Shown here: positions 1 through 5,730 of the stretch, one piece after another
Position numbering within the stretch: position 1 is the first letter of the stretch
How the letters are laid out: each line of letters begins with the position of its first letter
DNA from: Betaproteobacteria bacterium
Lineage (GTDB): Bacteria; Pseudomonadota; Gammaproteobacteria; Burkholderiales; SG8-39
Reading direction: 5' to 3'
Assembly: GCA_029865405.1 (NCBI GenBank)
Contig: JAOUGZ010000203.1
Span: forward strand, 1 to 5,730
Length of the DNA stretch: 5,730 nt
Program-made: the position numbers and the translations under genes
The notes under the pieces: model-generated
Told to the model about the DNA's origin: nothing
Database searches by the model: none
What the model saw: only the letters and a program-made list of their open reading frames with translations

Positions 1-1783
1 CGTGCGCGCGGCGCACCATCGGCTCGACGGTGACGCCGTTGATGCGGGCGTCGGGACGAAGGCGCGCGGCCGCGTCGGCGATCTCCTGCCACGCCGCCTG
101 CACCGCGGGCGCGTTGCCGACGTTGAGGCGCACGCCGCCCACTTCGCTCTTGTGCGTGATGCCGACGGCGTCGATCTTCATCGCCACCGGGAAGCCGATC
201 TCGCCCGCCACCACCATCGCCTCCTGCGCGCTGCGCGTCACCACGGTCCTCGCGATCGGGATGGCGAAGGCCGCGAGCAGCGCCTTGGATTCCATCTCCG
301 AGAGCACGCTGCGGCCCGCGGCGAGCGCCGCATCGACGAGGGCGCGCGCGCTGGCGAGGTCGGGCGCGTCGCTCGCCGCCACCGGCCCCGGGGTCTGCAG
401 CAGCGCCTGCTGGTTGCGGTAGAACGACGAGACGTGGCCGAACATCTCCACCGCCGGGTCGGGCGTGCGGAACACCGGGATGTGCGCCTCGGCCAGGCGG
501 CGCCGCGCGCCGGCCGTCTGCTCTTCGCCCATCCAGCAGGCGAGCACCGGCTTCGAGGAACTGCGCGCCGCCGCGATCACCGCCGCGGCGGCGTCGTCCG
601 GCGCGGTCATCGCCTGCGGCGTGAGGATGGCGAGCACGCCGTCGACACCCTCGTCGGCGAGGCAGGCGCCGACCGCGGCGCGATAGCGCGCGGCGTCGGC
701 GTCGCCGATCAGGTCGAGCGGATTGCCGCGTGACCAGTTCGCCGGCAGGGCGGGCTCGAGCGCCGCGAAGGTGGCGGGGCTCAGCTCGGCGAGCGGGATG
801 CCGAGGTCGGCGGCGCGGTCGGCGGCCATCACGCCGGGCCCGCCGCCGTTGGTGACCACGGCGAGGCGGTCGCCGCGCGGGCGCACGTGCGCGGCGAGCG
901 CCTGCGCCGCCGCCACCATCTGGCCGATGGTCTTCACGCGCACCACGCCGGCGCGCTTCACCACCGCATCGAACACGTCGTCCAGGCCGACGATGGCGCC
1001 GGTGTGCGACACCGCGGCGCGCGAGCCCGCGGGATGGCGGCCGACCTTCTGCACGATGACCGGCTTGAGGCGCGCCGCGGCGCGCAGCGCCGAGACGAAG
1101 CGCCGCGCGCTCCTCACGCCCTCGATGTAGAGCAGGATGTGCTCGGTCGCCTCGTCGTGCACGAGGTAGTCGATGATTTCGCCGAAATCGATGTCGGTCG
1201 AGCCGCCGAGCGATACCACGCTGGAAAAGCCGACGCCGTGCGGCCGCGCCCAGTCGAGCATCGCGGTGCAGACCGCGCCCGACTGCGCCACCAGGCCGAG
1301 CGCGCCGGGCCGCGCCGCGCCGTGCGCGAAGGTGGCGTTCAGGCCGAGCGCGGGGCGCATCAGCCCGAGGCAGTTGGGGCCGAGCAGGCGCAGCCCGTGG
1401 CGCCGCGCGTTCTCCAGCAGGGCGCGTTCCAGCTTCGCGCCGGCGGGCCCGGTTTCAGAGAATCCGGCGCTGATCACCACGGCGGCGCGCACCCCCGCCT
1501 TGCCGCACTGCTCGATGATCTCCGGCACGGTGGGCGCGGGCGTCGCGATCACCGCCAGGTCGACGCGCGCCGGCACCTTGCCGATGGCGTTGAAGCAAGG
1601 CACCCCCTGCACCGAGCGGTGCTTCGGGTTGACCGCGAACAGCTCGCCGCGGTACTTCGACTCGAGCAGGTTGCGGATCAGCACGGCGCCGACCGCGCCC
1701 GCGCGCTCGGTGGCGCCGATCACCGCCACCGAGGCCGGCTCGAACAGCGGGGTGAGGTAGTGTCTTCCGGACAGGGCGGCCAT
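1..1783 (-). CDS. NDP-forming acyl-CoA synthetase, possibly Pat-like with C-terminal GNAT domain (3' end missing)
   Basis: I translated 594 codons from the ATG at 1783 down to the left edge, with no stop. Visible domains: an N-terminal Rossmann-type CoA-binding domain (about residues 10-105, with VAVIGAT at 19-25 and LLGPNCLG at 133-140); a succinyl-CoA-ligase-like domain (about 158-300) with the phospho-histidine motif SHTGA, His260; a second ligase domain (about 305-460, TNGGGPGVMAAD at 311-322); and the beginning of an ATP-grasp domain (about 490 onward, PVAMKID at 532-538 and HKSEVGGVRL at 544-553). Such enzymes interconvert acyl-CoA and acyl phosphate/ATP. Proteobacterial members of this layout are often about 900 residues with a C-terminal GNAT domain that acetylates lysines of proteins such as acetyl-CoA synthetase; here that part lies outside the window. 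An in-frame stop at 1825-1823 limits the start. TTG at 1798 is an alternative start, but the ATG fits better. The gene is divergent from the DUF883 operon, and no Shine-Dalgarno is visible. Confidence 0.9.
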   Translation of the reverse strand, partial: MAALSGRHYLTPLFEPASVAVIGATERAGAVGAVLIRNLLESKYRGELFAVNPKHRSVQGVPCFNAIGKVPARVDLAVIATPAPTVPEIIEQCGKAGVRAAVVISAGFSETGPAGAKLERALLENARRHGLRLLGPNCLGLMRPALGLNATFAHGAARPGALGLVAQSGAVCTAMLDWARPHGVGFSSVVSLGGSTDIDFGEIIDYLVHDEATEHILLYIEGVRSARRFVSALRAAARLKPVIVQKVGRHPAGSRAAVSHTGAIVGLDDVFDAVVKRAGVVRVKTIGQMVAAAQALAAHVRPRGDRLAVVTNGGGPGVMAADRAADLGIPLAELSPATFAALEPALPANWSRGNPLDLIGDADAARYRAAVGACLADEGVDGVLAILTPQAMTAPDDAAAAVIAAARSSSKPVLACWMGEEQTAGARRRLAEAHIPVFRTPDPAVEMFGHVSSFYRNQQALLQTPGPVAASDAPDLASARALVDAALAAGRSVLSEMESKALLAAFAIPIARTVVTRSAQEAMVVAGEIGFPVAMKIDAVGITHKSEVGGVRLNVGNAPAVQAAWQEIADAAARLRPDARINGVTVEPMVRRAH

Positions 1784-1797
1784 CGGCCGACTATACA
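1768..1797 (+). promoter_or_regulatory. Candidate sigma-70 promoter for the DUF883 operon
   Basis: CGGACA at 1768-1773 matches four of six -35 consensus bases. An 18-base spacer follows, then TATACA (in TATACAAT) at 1792-1797 as the -10 box. Transcription would begin near 1804, giving a leader of about 20 bases that contains the strong ribosome binding site at 1813-1818. The -35 part lies inside the start of the divergent acyl-CoA synthetase gene. Confidence 0.42.
1790..1795 (-). promoter_or_regulatory. Candidate -10 box for the acyl-CoA synthetase gene
   Basis: Read on the minus strand this is TATAGT, five of six bases matching TATAAT. It ends six bases before the ATG at 1783, so transcription would start at or next to the start codon and the mRNA would be leaderless or nearly so. 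No convincing -35 box is seen at 16-18 bases. It overlaps the plus-strand -10 box. Confidence 0.3.
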
Positions 1798-1812
1798 ATC
1801 GGCGGTCACAGC

Positions 1813-1818
1813 GGAGGG
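1813..1818 (+). promoter_or_regulatory. Shine-Dalgarno for the DUF883 gene
   Basis: GGAGGG lies six bases before the ATG at 1825. It is one of only two strong Shine-Dalgarno sequences in the window and fixes this start. Confidence 0.75.
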
Positions 1819-1824
1819 CATTTC

Positions 1825-2073
1825 ATGGATCCTGCAACGAACGAAAAGCTGATGGCCGACCTGCGCGCGGTAGTGCGCGATGCCGAGAGCCTGCTGCAGG
1901 CGGCCGCCGCGGAGTCGGGCGAGCGCCTGCACGAGGCGGGCGCGGCCGCCGGCGACAGCGCGCGCGAAGCGGCGCGCGAGATCGAAGAACAGGTGCGGCG
2001 CAATCCCTGGGCCGCCGTCGGCATTGCCGCGGGCGTCGGTCTGGTGCTCGGCCTGCTCCTCGGGCGGAAATAG
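1825..2073 (+). CDS. DUF883 family protein, YqjD/ElaB-like tail-anchored membrane protein
   Basis: The product is 82 residues. Residues 1-55 are charged and alanine-rich and look like a long amphipathic or coiled-coil helix. The family signature follows: an RRNPWAAVGIAAGVG stretch (about 58-72), then a glycine/leucine-rich membrane segment (about 61-79) ending in GRK. This matches the C-terminal part of E. coli YqjD, ElaB and YgaM, which sit in the inner membrane by their C-terminus; YqjD and ElaB are reported to bind ribosomes in stationary phase. Size is slightly below the usual 95-110 residues. It is the first gene of a three-gene operon; the next gene starts two bases after its stop. Family assignment is firm; a ribosome-related role here is inference only. 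Confidence 0.9.
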   Translation: MDPATNEKLMADLRAVVRDAESLLQAAAAESGERLHEAGAAAGDSAREAAREIEEQVRRNPWAAVGIAAGVGLVLGLLLGRK

Positions 2074-2075
2074 CC

Positions 2076-2435
2076 GTGGGCCTGCTGCAGTCGGTGCAGG
2101 GGCTCGTGGCTACCCTTCTGGGGCTGGCGCGCACGCGCCTGGAGCTCGTCAGCGTCGAGGCGCAGGAGCTGCTCGCGCGGCTCGTGCTCCTCATGGTGGG
2201 CGCGGTGGCGGCGATCCTGCTGGCGGCGCTCGCGCTGGGCTTCGGCGCGGTGGCGCTGGTGATGGCGGTTGCCCCCGAGCACCGCGTGGCGGTGGCGGCG
2301 GGACTCGCGGCCGCGTTCCTCGCCGCGGCCGCGCTCATCGCCTGGCGCGTGCGGCGCGAGGCGCGCGTGCGCCCGTTCGCGGCGAGCCTCGGCGAGCTCG
2401 CGCGCGACGAAAAAGCGCTCGAGCCGCGCGAATGA
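2076..2435 (+). CDS. YqjE-like / phage holin superfamily 3_6 membrane protein
   Basis: The product is 119 residues, starting at GTG. An N-terminal amphipathic helix (about 1-34, with LARTRLELVSVEAQEL at 17-32) is followed by two hydrophobic helices (about 36-64 and 69-90) joined by a short PEHR turn, then a charged C-terminal tail. Length, helical hairpin and the RLELVSVEAQE-type motif are typical of the YqjE family, classed with putative holins by sequence. In proteobacterial chromosomes such genes sit with DUF883 genes and are not known to lyse cells. The GTG lies two bases after the preceding stop, with only a weak GGGCGG before it, so translational coupling is likely. The stop overlaps the next start as ATGA. 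Confidence 0.85.
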   Translation: MGLLQSVQGLVATLLGLARTRLELVSVEAQELLARLVLLMVGAVAAILLAALALGFGAVALVMAVAPEHRVAVAAGLAAAFLAAAALIAWRVRREARVRPFAASLGELARDEKALEPRE

Positions 2436-2665
2436 GGTCCGTGCTGGCAACGCTCGCGCGGCGGCGCGCGGCGCTCGTCGAGCGCTCGGGGCTGCAGCGC
2501 GCCGAGCTCGTCGCCGGCGTTACCGGCGTGCGGCGCGCGCTCGCCGAGCCGCTCGCGCTCGGGCTCGCCGCGGCGGTGGCGCTCGCCGGCGCCTCGCCCC
2601 GGCTGCGCGCCTGGCTGGTGCGCGCCTGGGTGGTCGGCGCGCTGGCGAAACGGCTGCTGCGCTAA
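2432..2665 (+). CDS. Small basic protein in yqjK position, hypothetical
   Basis: The product is 77 residues. The ATG at 2432 overlaps the stop of the upstream gene as ATGA, indicating coupled translation; no separate Shine-Dalgarno is seen. The first 36 residues are rich in arginine. A moderately hydrophobic stretch follows (about 37-54, alanine/leucine-rich), then a second around WLVRAWVVGAL (61-71), ending KRLLR. Position behind DUF883 and YqjE-like genes, size and basic character match YqjK of the enterobacterial yqjDEK group, but sequence similarity is too weak to be certain by eye. The same reading frame is open far upstream, but that extension is an out-of-frame shadow of the two preceding genes. 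It is the last gene of the operon. Confidence 0.7.
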   Translation: MRSVLATLARRRAALVERSGLQRAELVAGVTGVRRALAEPLALGLAAAVALAGASPRLRAWLVRAWVVGALAKRLLR

Positions 2666-2669
2666 GCAA

Positions 2670-2726
2670 GGCCCTGTCGCGGCCGCGGTCAGCGCTGCTC
2701 GTGCGGCTCGAGCGCGCGGCAGGGCC
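2670..2726. repeat. Inverted repeat between convergent operons, possible terminator stem
   Basis: The arms GGCCCTGTCG (2670-2679) and CGGCAGGGCC (2717-2726) pair at nine of ten positions around a 37-base loop. The loop contains the palindrome CGCGGCCGCG (2678-2687) and a GCTCG/CGAGC stem (2697-2701 with 2709-2713). The right arm lies in the last codons of the minus-strand small protein gene. No run of T follows on either strand, so it is not a classical intrinsic terminator. In such GC-rich DNA part of this pairing may be chance. Confidence 0.35.
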
Positions 2727-3090
2727 CGAGCACCGTCATGAGGACGACGGCGTGCCGCAGGTCCTTTCTCGTCCGAAACAGTCGCGTCCCCGAGCGCCGG
2801 GGCGAGGGCCGCGGCGGCGCGACGGGCGCCTCCGCCTCGACGCGTGCGACGGGTGCGGGCGCGGCCGGGGGCGGCGCGGGCGTGCGCCCCCAGATATCCT
2901 CCAGCGGCGCGTCCTCGGGCGGCGGCGCCCATGCATCCGCCGTTTCTGACTCTTGCTGCCCACGCGCGGCCTTTTCCGCCTCCTGGTGCTCGCGCGCTTT
3001 CTTCGCGAGCTTCTGCGCCACGTAGTTGAACAGCAGGAAGCCGGCGATGATCAGCCCGAGGAACAGCAGCTCGGAACCGGATTTCGGCAT
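2689..3090 (-). CDS. Hypothetical single-pass membrane protein downstream of floA
   Basis: The product is 133 residues and I do not recognise a named family. After a short polar start, residues 8-25 form one hydrophobic segment (LLFLGLIIAGFLLFNYVA region). A charged, coil-like stretch with many K/E/A residues follows (26-50), then a long proline/alanine-rich linker (about 54-98), and a compact basic C-terminal motif, FRTRKDLRHAVVLMTVLGPC (105-124), followed by RALEP. I believe similar C-terminal LGPCRALEP-type tails occur in other short proteobacterial proteins, but that is from memory. The ATG is 11 bases after the floA stop, in the same direction, so it is probably the third gene of the nfeD-floA operon. 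The Shine-Dalgarno is poor. The membrane anchor plus linker plus end motif suggests an adaptor that reaches a cytoplasmic partner. Confidence 0.75.
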   Translation of the reverse strand: MPKSGSELLFLGLIIAGFLLFNYVAQKLAKKAREHQEAEKAARGQQESETADAWAPPPEDAPLEDIWGRTPAPPPAAPAPVARVEAEAPVAPPRPSPRRSGTRLFRTRKDLRHAVVLMTVLGPCRALEPHEQR

Positions 3091-3101
3091 GGCGGCCGCC
3101 G

Positions 3102-4082
3102 CTACTTCTTCGGCGCGCCGGCGGGATCATCGCCGGTGCTCGCGATCACGCCGCGCATGTCCGTGTCGGCCTGCAGGTTCTTCATGCGGTAGTAGTCCAT
3201 GATGCCCAGATTGCCCTGGCGGAAGGCTTCCGCCATGGCGCGCGGCACCTCGGCCTCGGCTTCCACGACGCGCGCGCGCATCTCCTGCTCCAGCGCCACC
3301 GCCATGGCGCGGCGCTCCTCGGCCTTCGCCTGGGCGATCTGCTTGTCGGCGTCGGCCTGGTCGATCTGCAGCTTCGCGCCGATGTTGGCGCCGACGTCGA
3401 CATCGGCGATGTCGATGGACAGGATCTCGTAGGCGGTGCCGGCGTCCAGACCCTTGGACAGGATGTGCTTGGAGATGTGGTCGGGGTTCTCCAGCACGCT
3501 CTTGTGATTGGTGGCCGAGCCGATGGTGCTCACCATGCCCTCGCCGACGCGCGCGATGATCGTCTCTTCGCCCGCGCCGCCCACCAGGCGGTCGATGTTG
3601 GTGCGCACCGTGACGCGGGAGACCACGATCAGCTGGATGCCGTCCTTGGCGACCGCCGCGATGCGCGGCGTCTCGATCACCTTGGGCAGCACCGACATCT
3701 GCACCGCCTCAAGTACGTTGCGTCCCGCAAGGTCGATGGCCGCGGCGCGCTTGAACGGCAGGGGAATGTTGGCCTTGTCCGCCGAGATCATGGCGTTGAC
3801 CACGCGCACGACATTGCCGCCGGCGAGAAAGTGGGCCTCGAGGTCGTTGAGCGAGACGTCGATGCCGGCCTTCACCGAGCTGATGCGCGCCGTGATCATG
3901 GTGCTGGGAGGCACGCGCCGCAGGCGCATGGCGATCAGGGTGAACAGGCCCACGTAGGCGCCCGAGGCCCAGGCCGCGATCCACAGCGGAACGGGGACCA
4001 GGTACAGCACCAGCGCCAGAACGGCCACCACCAAAATGAGCAATCCGAAACCTCCGGTAAGACTCGTCTCCAGTCCTGTCAT
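3102..4082 (-). CDS. floA: Flotillin-like protein FloA (SPFH family, UPF0365)
   Basis: The product is 326 residues, the usual family length. Residues 10-51 form a membrane-embedded hydrophobic hairpin. An SPFH/PHB domain follows (about 57-240), including [11 protein letters not shown] (57-67), [20 protein letters not shown] (83-102) and [20 protein letters not shown] (152-171). An alanine/glutamate-rich coiled coil spans about 240-290, and the family-typical [20 protein letters not shown] lies at 290-309. Flotillin-like FloA (Bacillus YqfA) assembles at the inner membrane in functional microdomains and works with NfeD proteins. It starts three bases after the nfeD stop, behind a strong Shine-Dalgarno inside the end of nfeD, so the two are co-translated. 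Identity is very secure from sequence and neighbours. Confidence 0.97.
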   Translation of the reverse strand: MTGLETSLTGGFGLLILVVAVLALVLYLVPVPLWIAAWASGAYVGLFTLIAMRLRRVPPSTMITARISSVKAGIDVSLNDLEAHFLAGGNVVRVVNAMISADKANIPLPFKRAAAIDLAGRNVLEAVQMSVLPKVIETPRIAAVAKDGIQLIVVSRVTVRTNIDRLVGGAGEETIIARVGEGMVSTIGSATNHKSVLENPDHISKHILSKGLDAGTAYEILSIDIADVDVGANIGAKLQIDQADADKQIAQAKAEERRAMAVALEQEMRARVVEAEAEVPRAMAEAFRQGNLGIMDYYRMKNLQADTDMRGVIASTGDDPAGAPKK

Positions 4083-4085
4083 GGG

Positions 4086-5456
4086 TCACTCCTTTTCATC
4101 GGGATTGTCGATGCGTCTGACGACGATGCGATTGCCGTCGACGCGGATCACTTCTATGGGCTCGCCGGCCTCGACGAGTTCTCCGTCCGACACCACGTCC
4201 ACGCGCTGGCCATCGATATGGGCGATGCCGGCGGGGTGCAGCGGGGAGGACGCGCGGCCTTTGCGGCCCAGCCACTGCCGGTCGCTCTCCGGCGCGGAGG
4301 CATAGCCCTGCGCCGAAGAAAGGCCGGTCTGCAGGATGAACCGCCGCCCGAAGGGCAGGCGCGGCAGGTAGCGCAGCAGCACCAGGCTCGCGACCAGCGC
4401 GGCGAGCAGGGCGAACACGACGCGGCTGGCCGCCAGCATCATGGTTTGCAGCGTGTCGCCCGCGCCGAGCACGCTGAGCACCAGCGCCGCGAGCAGCGCG
4501 AGAATGCCGAGTATCCCGGCGACGCCGAACCCCGGAATCACCAGCAGCTCCAGCGCGAGCAGCACCACGCCGCCGAGCGCGAGCAGCAGCTCTTCCCAGC
4601 CGGCGAGCTGCACCAGCCAATGGCCCCAGAAGAACAGCGCGAGGCTCGCGACGCCCAGCGCGCCGGGAATGCCGAAGCCGGGCGTGCGCAGCTCGATGAG
4701 GATGCCGATCATGCCGATGCTGATGAGCAGCGAGCTCACCACCGGATGGGTGAGGAAACGCACCACGTTCTCCGCCCAGTTGGGCGAGCTGCGCCGCAGC
4801 TCGGCGCCGCCGAGCCCCAGCTTCTCGAGCGCGCCGTCCAGGGTGTCGGCGCGGAAATCGGCGAGCTTGTGCTTGAGCGCCTCGTCGGTGGTCAACGTGA
4901 GGAGCTTGCCTTTGGCGATCACGCCGCGGATCTCGACATCGGCGTCCACCATCGCCTCGGCGAGCAGCGGCGGGCGCTTGCGCGCCTCGGCGGTGGCGCG
5001 GAACTCCTTGCGCACGTAGGACACGGTCTTTTCCTGCACCGGCTGGGCGGCGGCGCCCGGCTGGCCCGCCAGCACCGGGGTCGCCGCGCCGATGGTGCTG
5101 CCGCCCGACATGACGAGGTGCTCGGCCGCGAGGCTGATCAGTGCGCCGGCGGAGATGGCGCGCTTGTTGACGAAGGCGATGGTCTTGACCGGGCTGTTGA
5201 GCAGCGCATCGCGGATCTGCACCGCGGCGTCCACGCGCCCGCCGAACGTGTTGACCTCGAGCACCAGCGCGGCCGCGCCGGCCTGCGCGGCTTCGTCGAT
5301 GGCCCGCCGCACGAAGGGCGCCAGGCCCAGGTCGATGGTCCCTTCGATGGGCACTACGTGCACCACGCGCTTTCCCGGCTGGGCGTGGGGCGACGCGGGC
5401 GCGGCGAGGAGCCCGAGCGAGAGCAGCAGCACGGCGAGCGCGGAGTGGGCTTGCAT
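4086..5456 (-). CDS. nfeD: NfeD family membrane-bound serine protease (ClpP class, long NfeD1b form)
   Basis: The product is 456 residues from the ATG at 5456; a GTG three bases upstream is the only other early start, since an in-frame TAG lies at 5468-5466. Residues 1-21 or 1-25 are a signal peptide. A ClpP/crotonase-fold protease domain follows (about 30-215), with NTFGGRVDAA (69-78) and SAG at 102-104. Ser102 and Lys143 lie 41 residues apart, the same spacing as the Ser-Lys dyad (97/138) of the Pyrococcus PH1510 protease, so I infer an active enzyme. Four or five membrane helices (about 237-362) carry the ELRTPGFGIPG and LLVIPGFGVAGILG repeats, and an OB-fold NfeD domain forms the C-terminus (about 392-452). 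PH1510 cleaves a stomatin-type partner; here floA follows directly, so the pair probably cooperates in membrane microdomain or membrane-protein control. Confidence 0.95.
   Translation of the reverse strand: MQAHSALAVLLLSLGLLAAPASPHAQPGKRVVHVVPIEGTIDLGLAPFVRRAIDEAAQAGAAALVLEVNTFGGRVDAAVQIRDALLNSPVKTIAFVNKRAISAGALISLAAEHLVMSGGSTIGAATPVLAGQPGAAAQPVQEKTVSYVRKEFRATAEARKRPPLLAEAMVDADVEIRGVIAKGKLLTLTTDEALKHKLADFRADTLDGALEKLGLGGAELRRSSPNWAENVVRFLTHPVVSSLLISIGMIGILIELRTPGFGIPGALGVASLALFFWGHWLVQLAGWEELLLALGGVVLLALELLVIPGFGVAGILGILALLAALVLSVLGAGDTLQTMMLAASRVVFALLAALVASLVLLRYLPRLPFGRRFILQTGLSSAQGYASAPESDRQWLGRKGRASSPLHPAGIAHIDGQRVDVVSDGELVEAGEPIEVIRVDGNRIVVRRIDNPDEKE
4089..4096 (-). promoter_or_regulatory. 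Shine-Dalgarno of floA, embedded in the nfeD 3' end
   Basis: Minus-strand AAAAGGAG is part of the last sense codons of nfeD (GAA-AAG-GAG before TGA) and sits six bases before the floA ATG at 4082. It fixes the floA start and ties floA translation to nfeD. Confidence 0.85.
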
Positions 5457-5462
5457 CACGGC

Positions 5463-5468
5463 AGTCTA
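5463..5468 (-). promoter_or_regulatory. Candidate -10 box of the nfeD-floA operon
   Basis: Minus-strand TAGACT matches four of six -10 consensus bases and the TANNNT pattern. It ends six bases before the nfeD ATG at 5456, implying a leaderless or near-leaderless mRNA, in keeping with the absence of a Shine-Dalgarno. No good -35 box at 16-18 bases is visible. Confidence 0.25.
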
Positions 5469-5500
5469 CAAGCTGGCGGGGGCCGCGCCCGGGCAATCGG

Positions 5501-5506
5501 TACAAT
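5501..5506 (+). promoter_or_regulatory. Candidate -10 box of the right-hand membrane protein gene
   Basis: TACAAT matches five of six bases of the -10 consensus and ends ten bases before the ATG at 5517, so the leader would be only a few bases long. The -35 region is GC-rich and unconvincing. Confidence 0.4.
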
Positions 5507-5516
5507 CGCCGTTCCG

Positions 5517-5730
5517 ATGACGCAGCCTGAGGGATCGGCGGCACCGGCGACGGCGCTCGAGCGGCTCAGGCAGCGCTTCGCCGAGAACGAGCGCGAGGTC
5601 GCCGCGGCGTTCTTCGCCGGCGGGTTCCTGTTCGACATCGTCACCGTCGGGCGCATCGACTCCTGGCTCACCATCGGCCAGCAGCTCCTGTACCTCTCGG
5701 CCGTGATGGCGGTGCTGCTGCACATGTTCG
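5517..5730 (+). CDS. Membrane protein N-terminus, possibly DUF2914-type (3' end missing)
   Basis: Seventy-one codons are visible from the ATG at 5517 to the right edge, with no stop. A polar start (1-27) contains LERLRQRFAENEREV (14-28). A hydrophobic segment with FFAGGFLFDIVTVGRIDSW follows (32-50), and a second begins at about LTIGQQLLYLSAVMAVLLHM (51-70). The GGFLFD...GRID...QQ.LYL pattern resembles the N-terminal membrane part of proteins that carry DUF2914; this is recalled, not tested. No Shine-Dalgarno is seen upstream. High third-position GC and a TACAAT box just upstream support a real gene; the open frames on the opposite strand here lack such support. It is divergent from nfeD, with a 57-base gap. 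Confidence 0.7.
   Translation, partial: MTQPEGSAAPATALERLRQRFAENEREVAAAFFAGGFLFDIVTVGRIDSWLTIGQQLLYLSAVMAVLLHMF

Noticed and set aside
2..1852. Several long plus-strand open frames opposite the acyl-CoA synthetase gene
   Set aside because: Their products are biased in Arg/Ala/His or Ser/Arg with no domain pattern. The minus strand has an unbroken frame with clear CoA-ligase motifs, so these are high-GC antisense shadows.
2076..2435. Prophage remnant suggested by the holin-like annotation of the YqjE-like gene
   Set aside because: No lysin, spanin, integrase or att-like repeat is nearby, and the DUF883 neighbour and operon layout fit a chromosomal yqjE-type gene.
2844..2900. G/C-rich run with possible short repeats
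   Set aside because: It is the proline/alanine-rich linker of the small protein, encoded by CCG/GCG-type codons, not a repeat array.
1823..3130. A 435-codon minus-strand open frame, and a shorter one inside it, across the yqjD-like operon
   Set aside because: The product is a low-complexity Arg/Ala/Ser string. It lies opposite three recognisable small membrane proteins and runs out of frame through the small protein after floA.
3199..3957. Plus-strand open frames opposite floA
   Set aside because: They are met/ser/arg-rich shadows of floA codons with no independent support.
4096..5544. A 482-codon minus-strand open frame overlapping nfeD
   Set aside because: It is nfeD read in the wrong frame: Arg/Gly/Ala-rich without motifs, while the nfeD frame shows a signal peptide, Ser-Lys dyad, membrane helices and NfeD domain.
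5456..5725. Minus-strand open frames opposite the right-hand membrane protein
   Set aside because: They lack start signals and family features. The plus-strand frame has a patterned hydrophobic sequence and an upstream TACAAT box.

Overview
The window is gene-dense, very GC-rich chromosomal DNA with strong G/C at third codon positions. Short intergenic gaps hold TACAAT/TATACAAT-type -10 boxes. This, together with the gene families present, suggests a high-GC proteobacterium, most likely a betaproteobacterium. That placement is an inference from style and gene content, because no rRNA or other marker gene is present. I see no mobile element, tRNA, rRNA or CRISPR array, and no gene-free stretch longer than about 60 bases.

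Layout from left to right. (1) Bases 1-1783, minus strand: most of a large NDP-forming acyl-CoA synthetase. Its 3' end lies beyond the left edge, so whether it carries a C-terminal GNAT acetyltransferase domain (Pat-like) cannot be seen. (2) A 41-bp divergent gap with back-to-back -10 elements. (3) Bases 1825-2665, plus strand: a tight operon of three small membrane-associated proteins with the layout of enterobacterial yqjD-yqjE-yqjK: a DUF883 protein, a YqjE/holin-3_6-like protein, and a short YqjK-position protein starting in an ATGA overlap. (4) A 23-bp convergent gap with an inverted repeat. (5) Bases 2689-5456, minus strand: an operon transcribed in the order nfeD (membrane-bound ClpP-class serine protease with NfeD domain), floA (flotillin-like scaffold), then a 133-residue single-pass membrane protein with a proline-rich linker and a compact C-terminal motif. 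(6) A 57-bp divergent gap. (7) Bases 5517-5730, plus strand: the N-terminus of a membrane protein, possibly of the DUF2914 type, cut by the right edge.

The common theme of the central genes is the cell envelope. NfeD and FloA are a known protease/scaffold pair linked to membrane microdomains, and the yqjD-like genes encode small inner-membrane proteins, in E. coli tied to stationary phase and ribosome association. The acyl-CoA synthetase is probably an independent metabolic or protein-acetylation gene. The least described items are the small protein downstream of floA and a recurring arrangement in which a -10-like hexamer sits only 6-10 bases before a start codon that lacks a Shine-Dalgarno sequence, suggesting leaderless transcripts. 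I did not find a clearly new multi-gene system.
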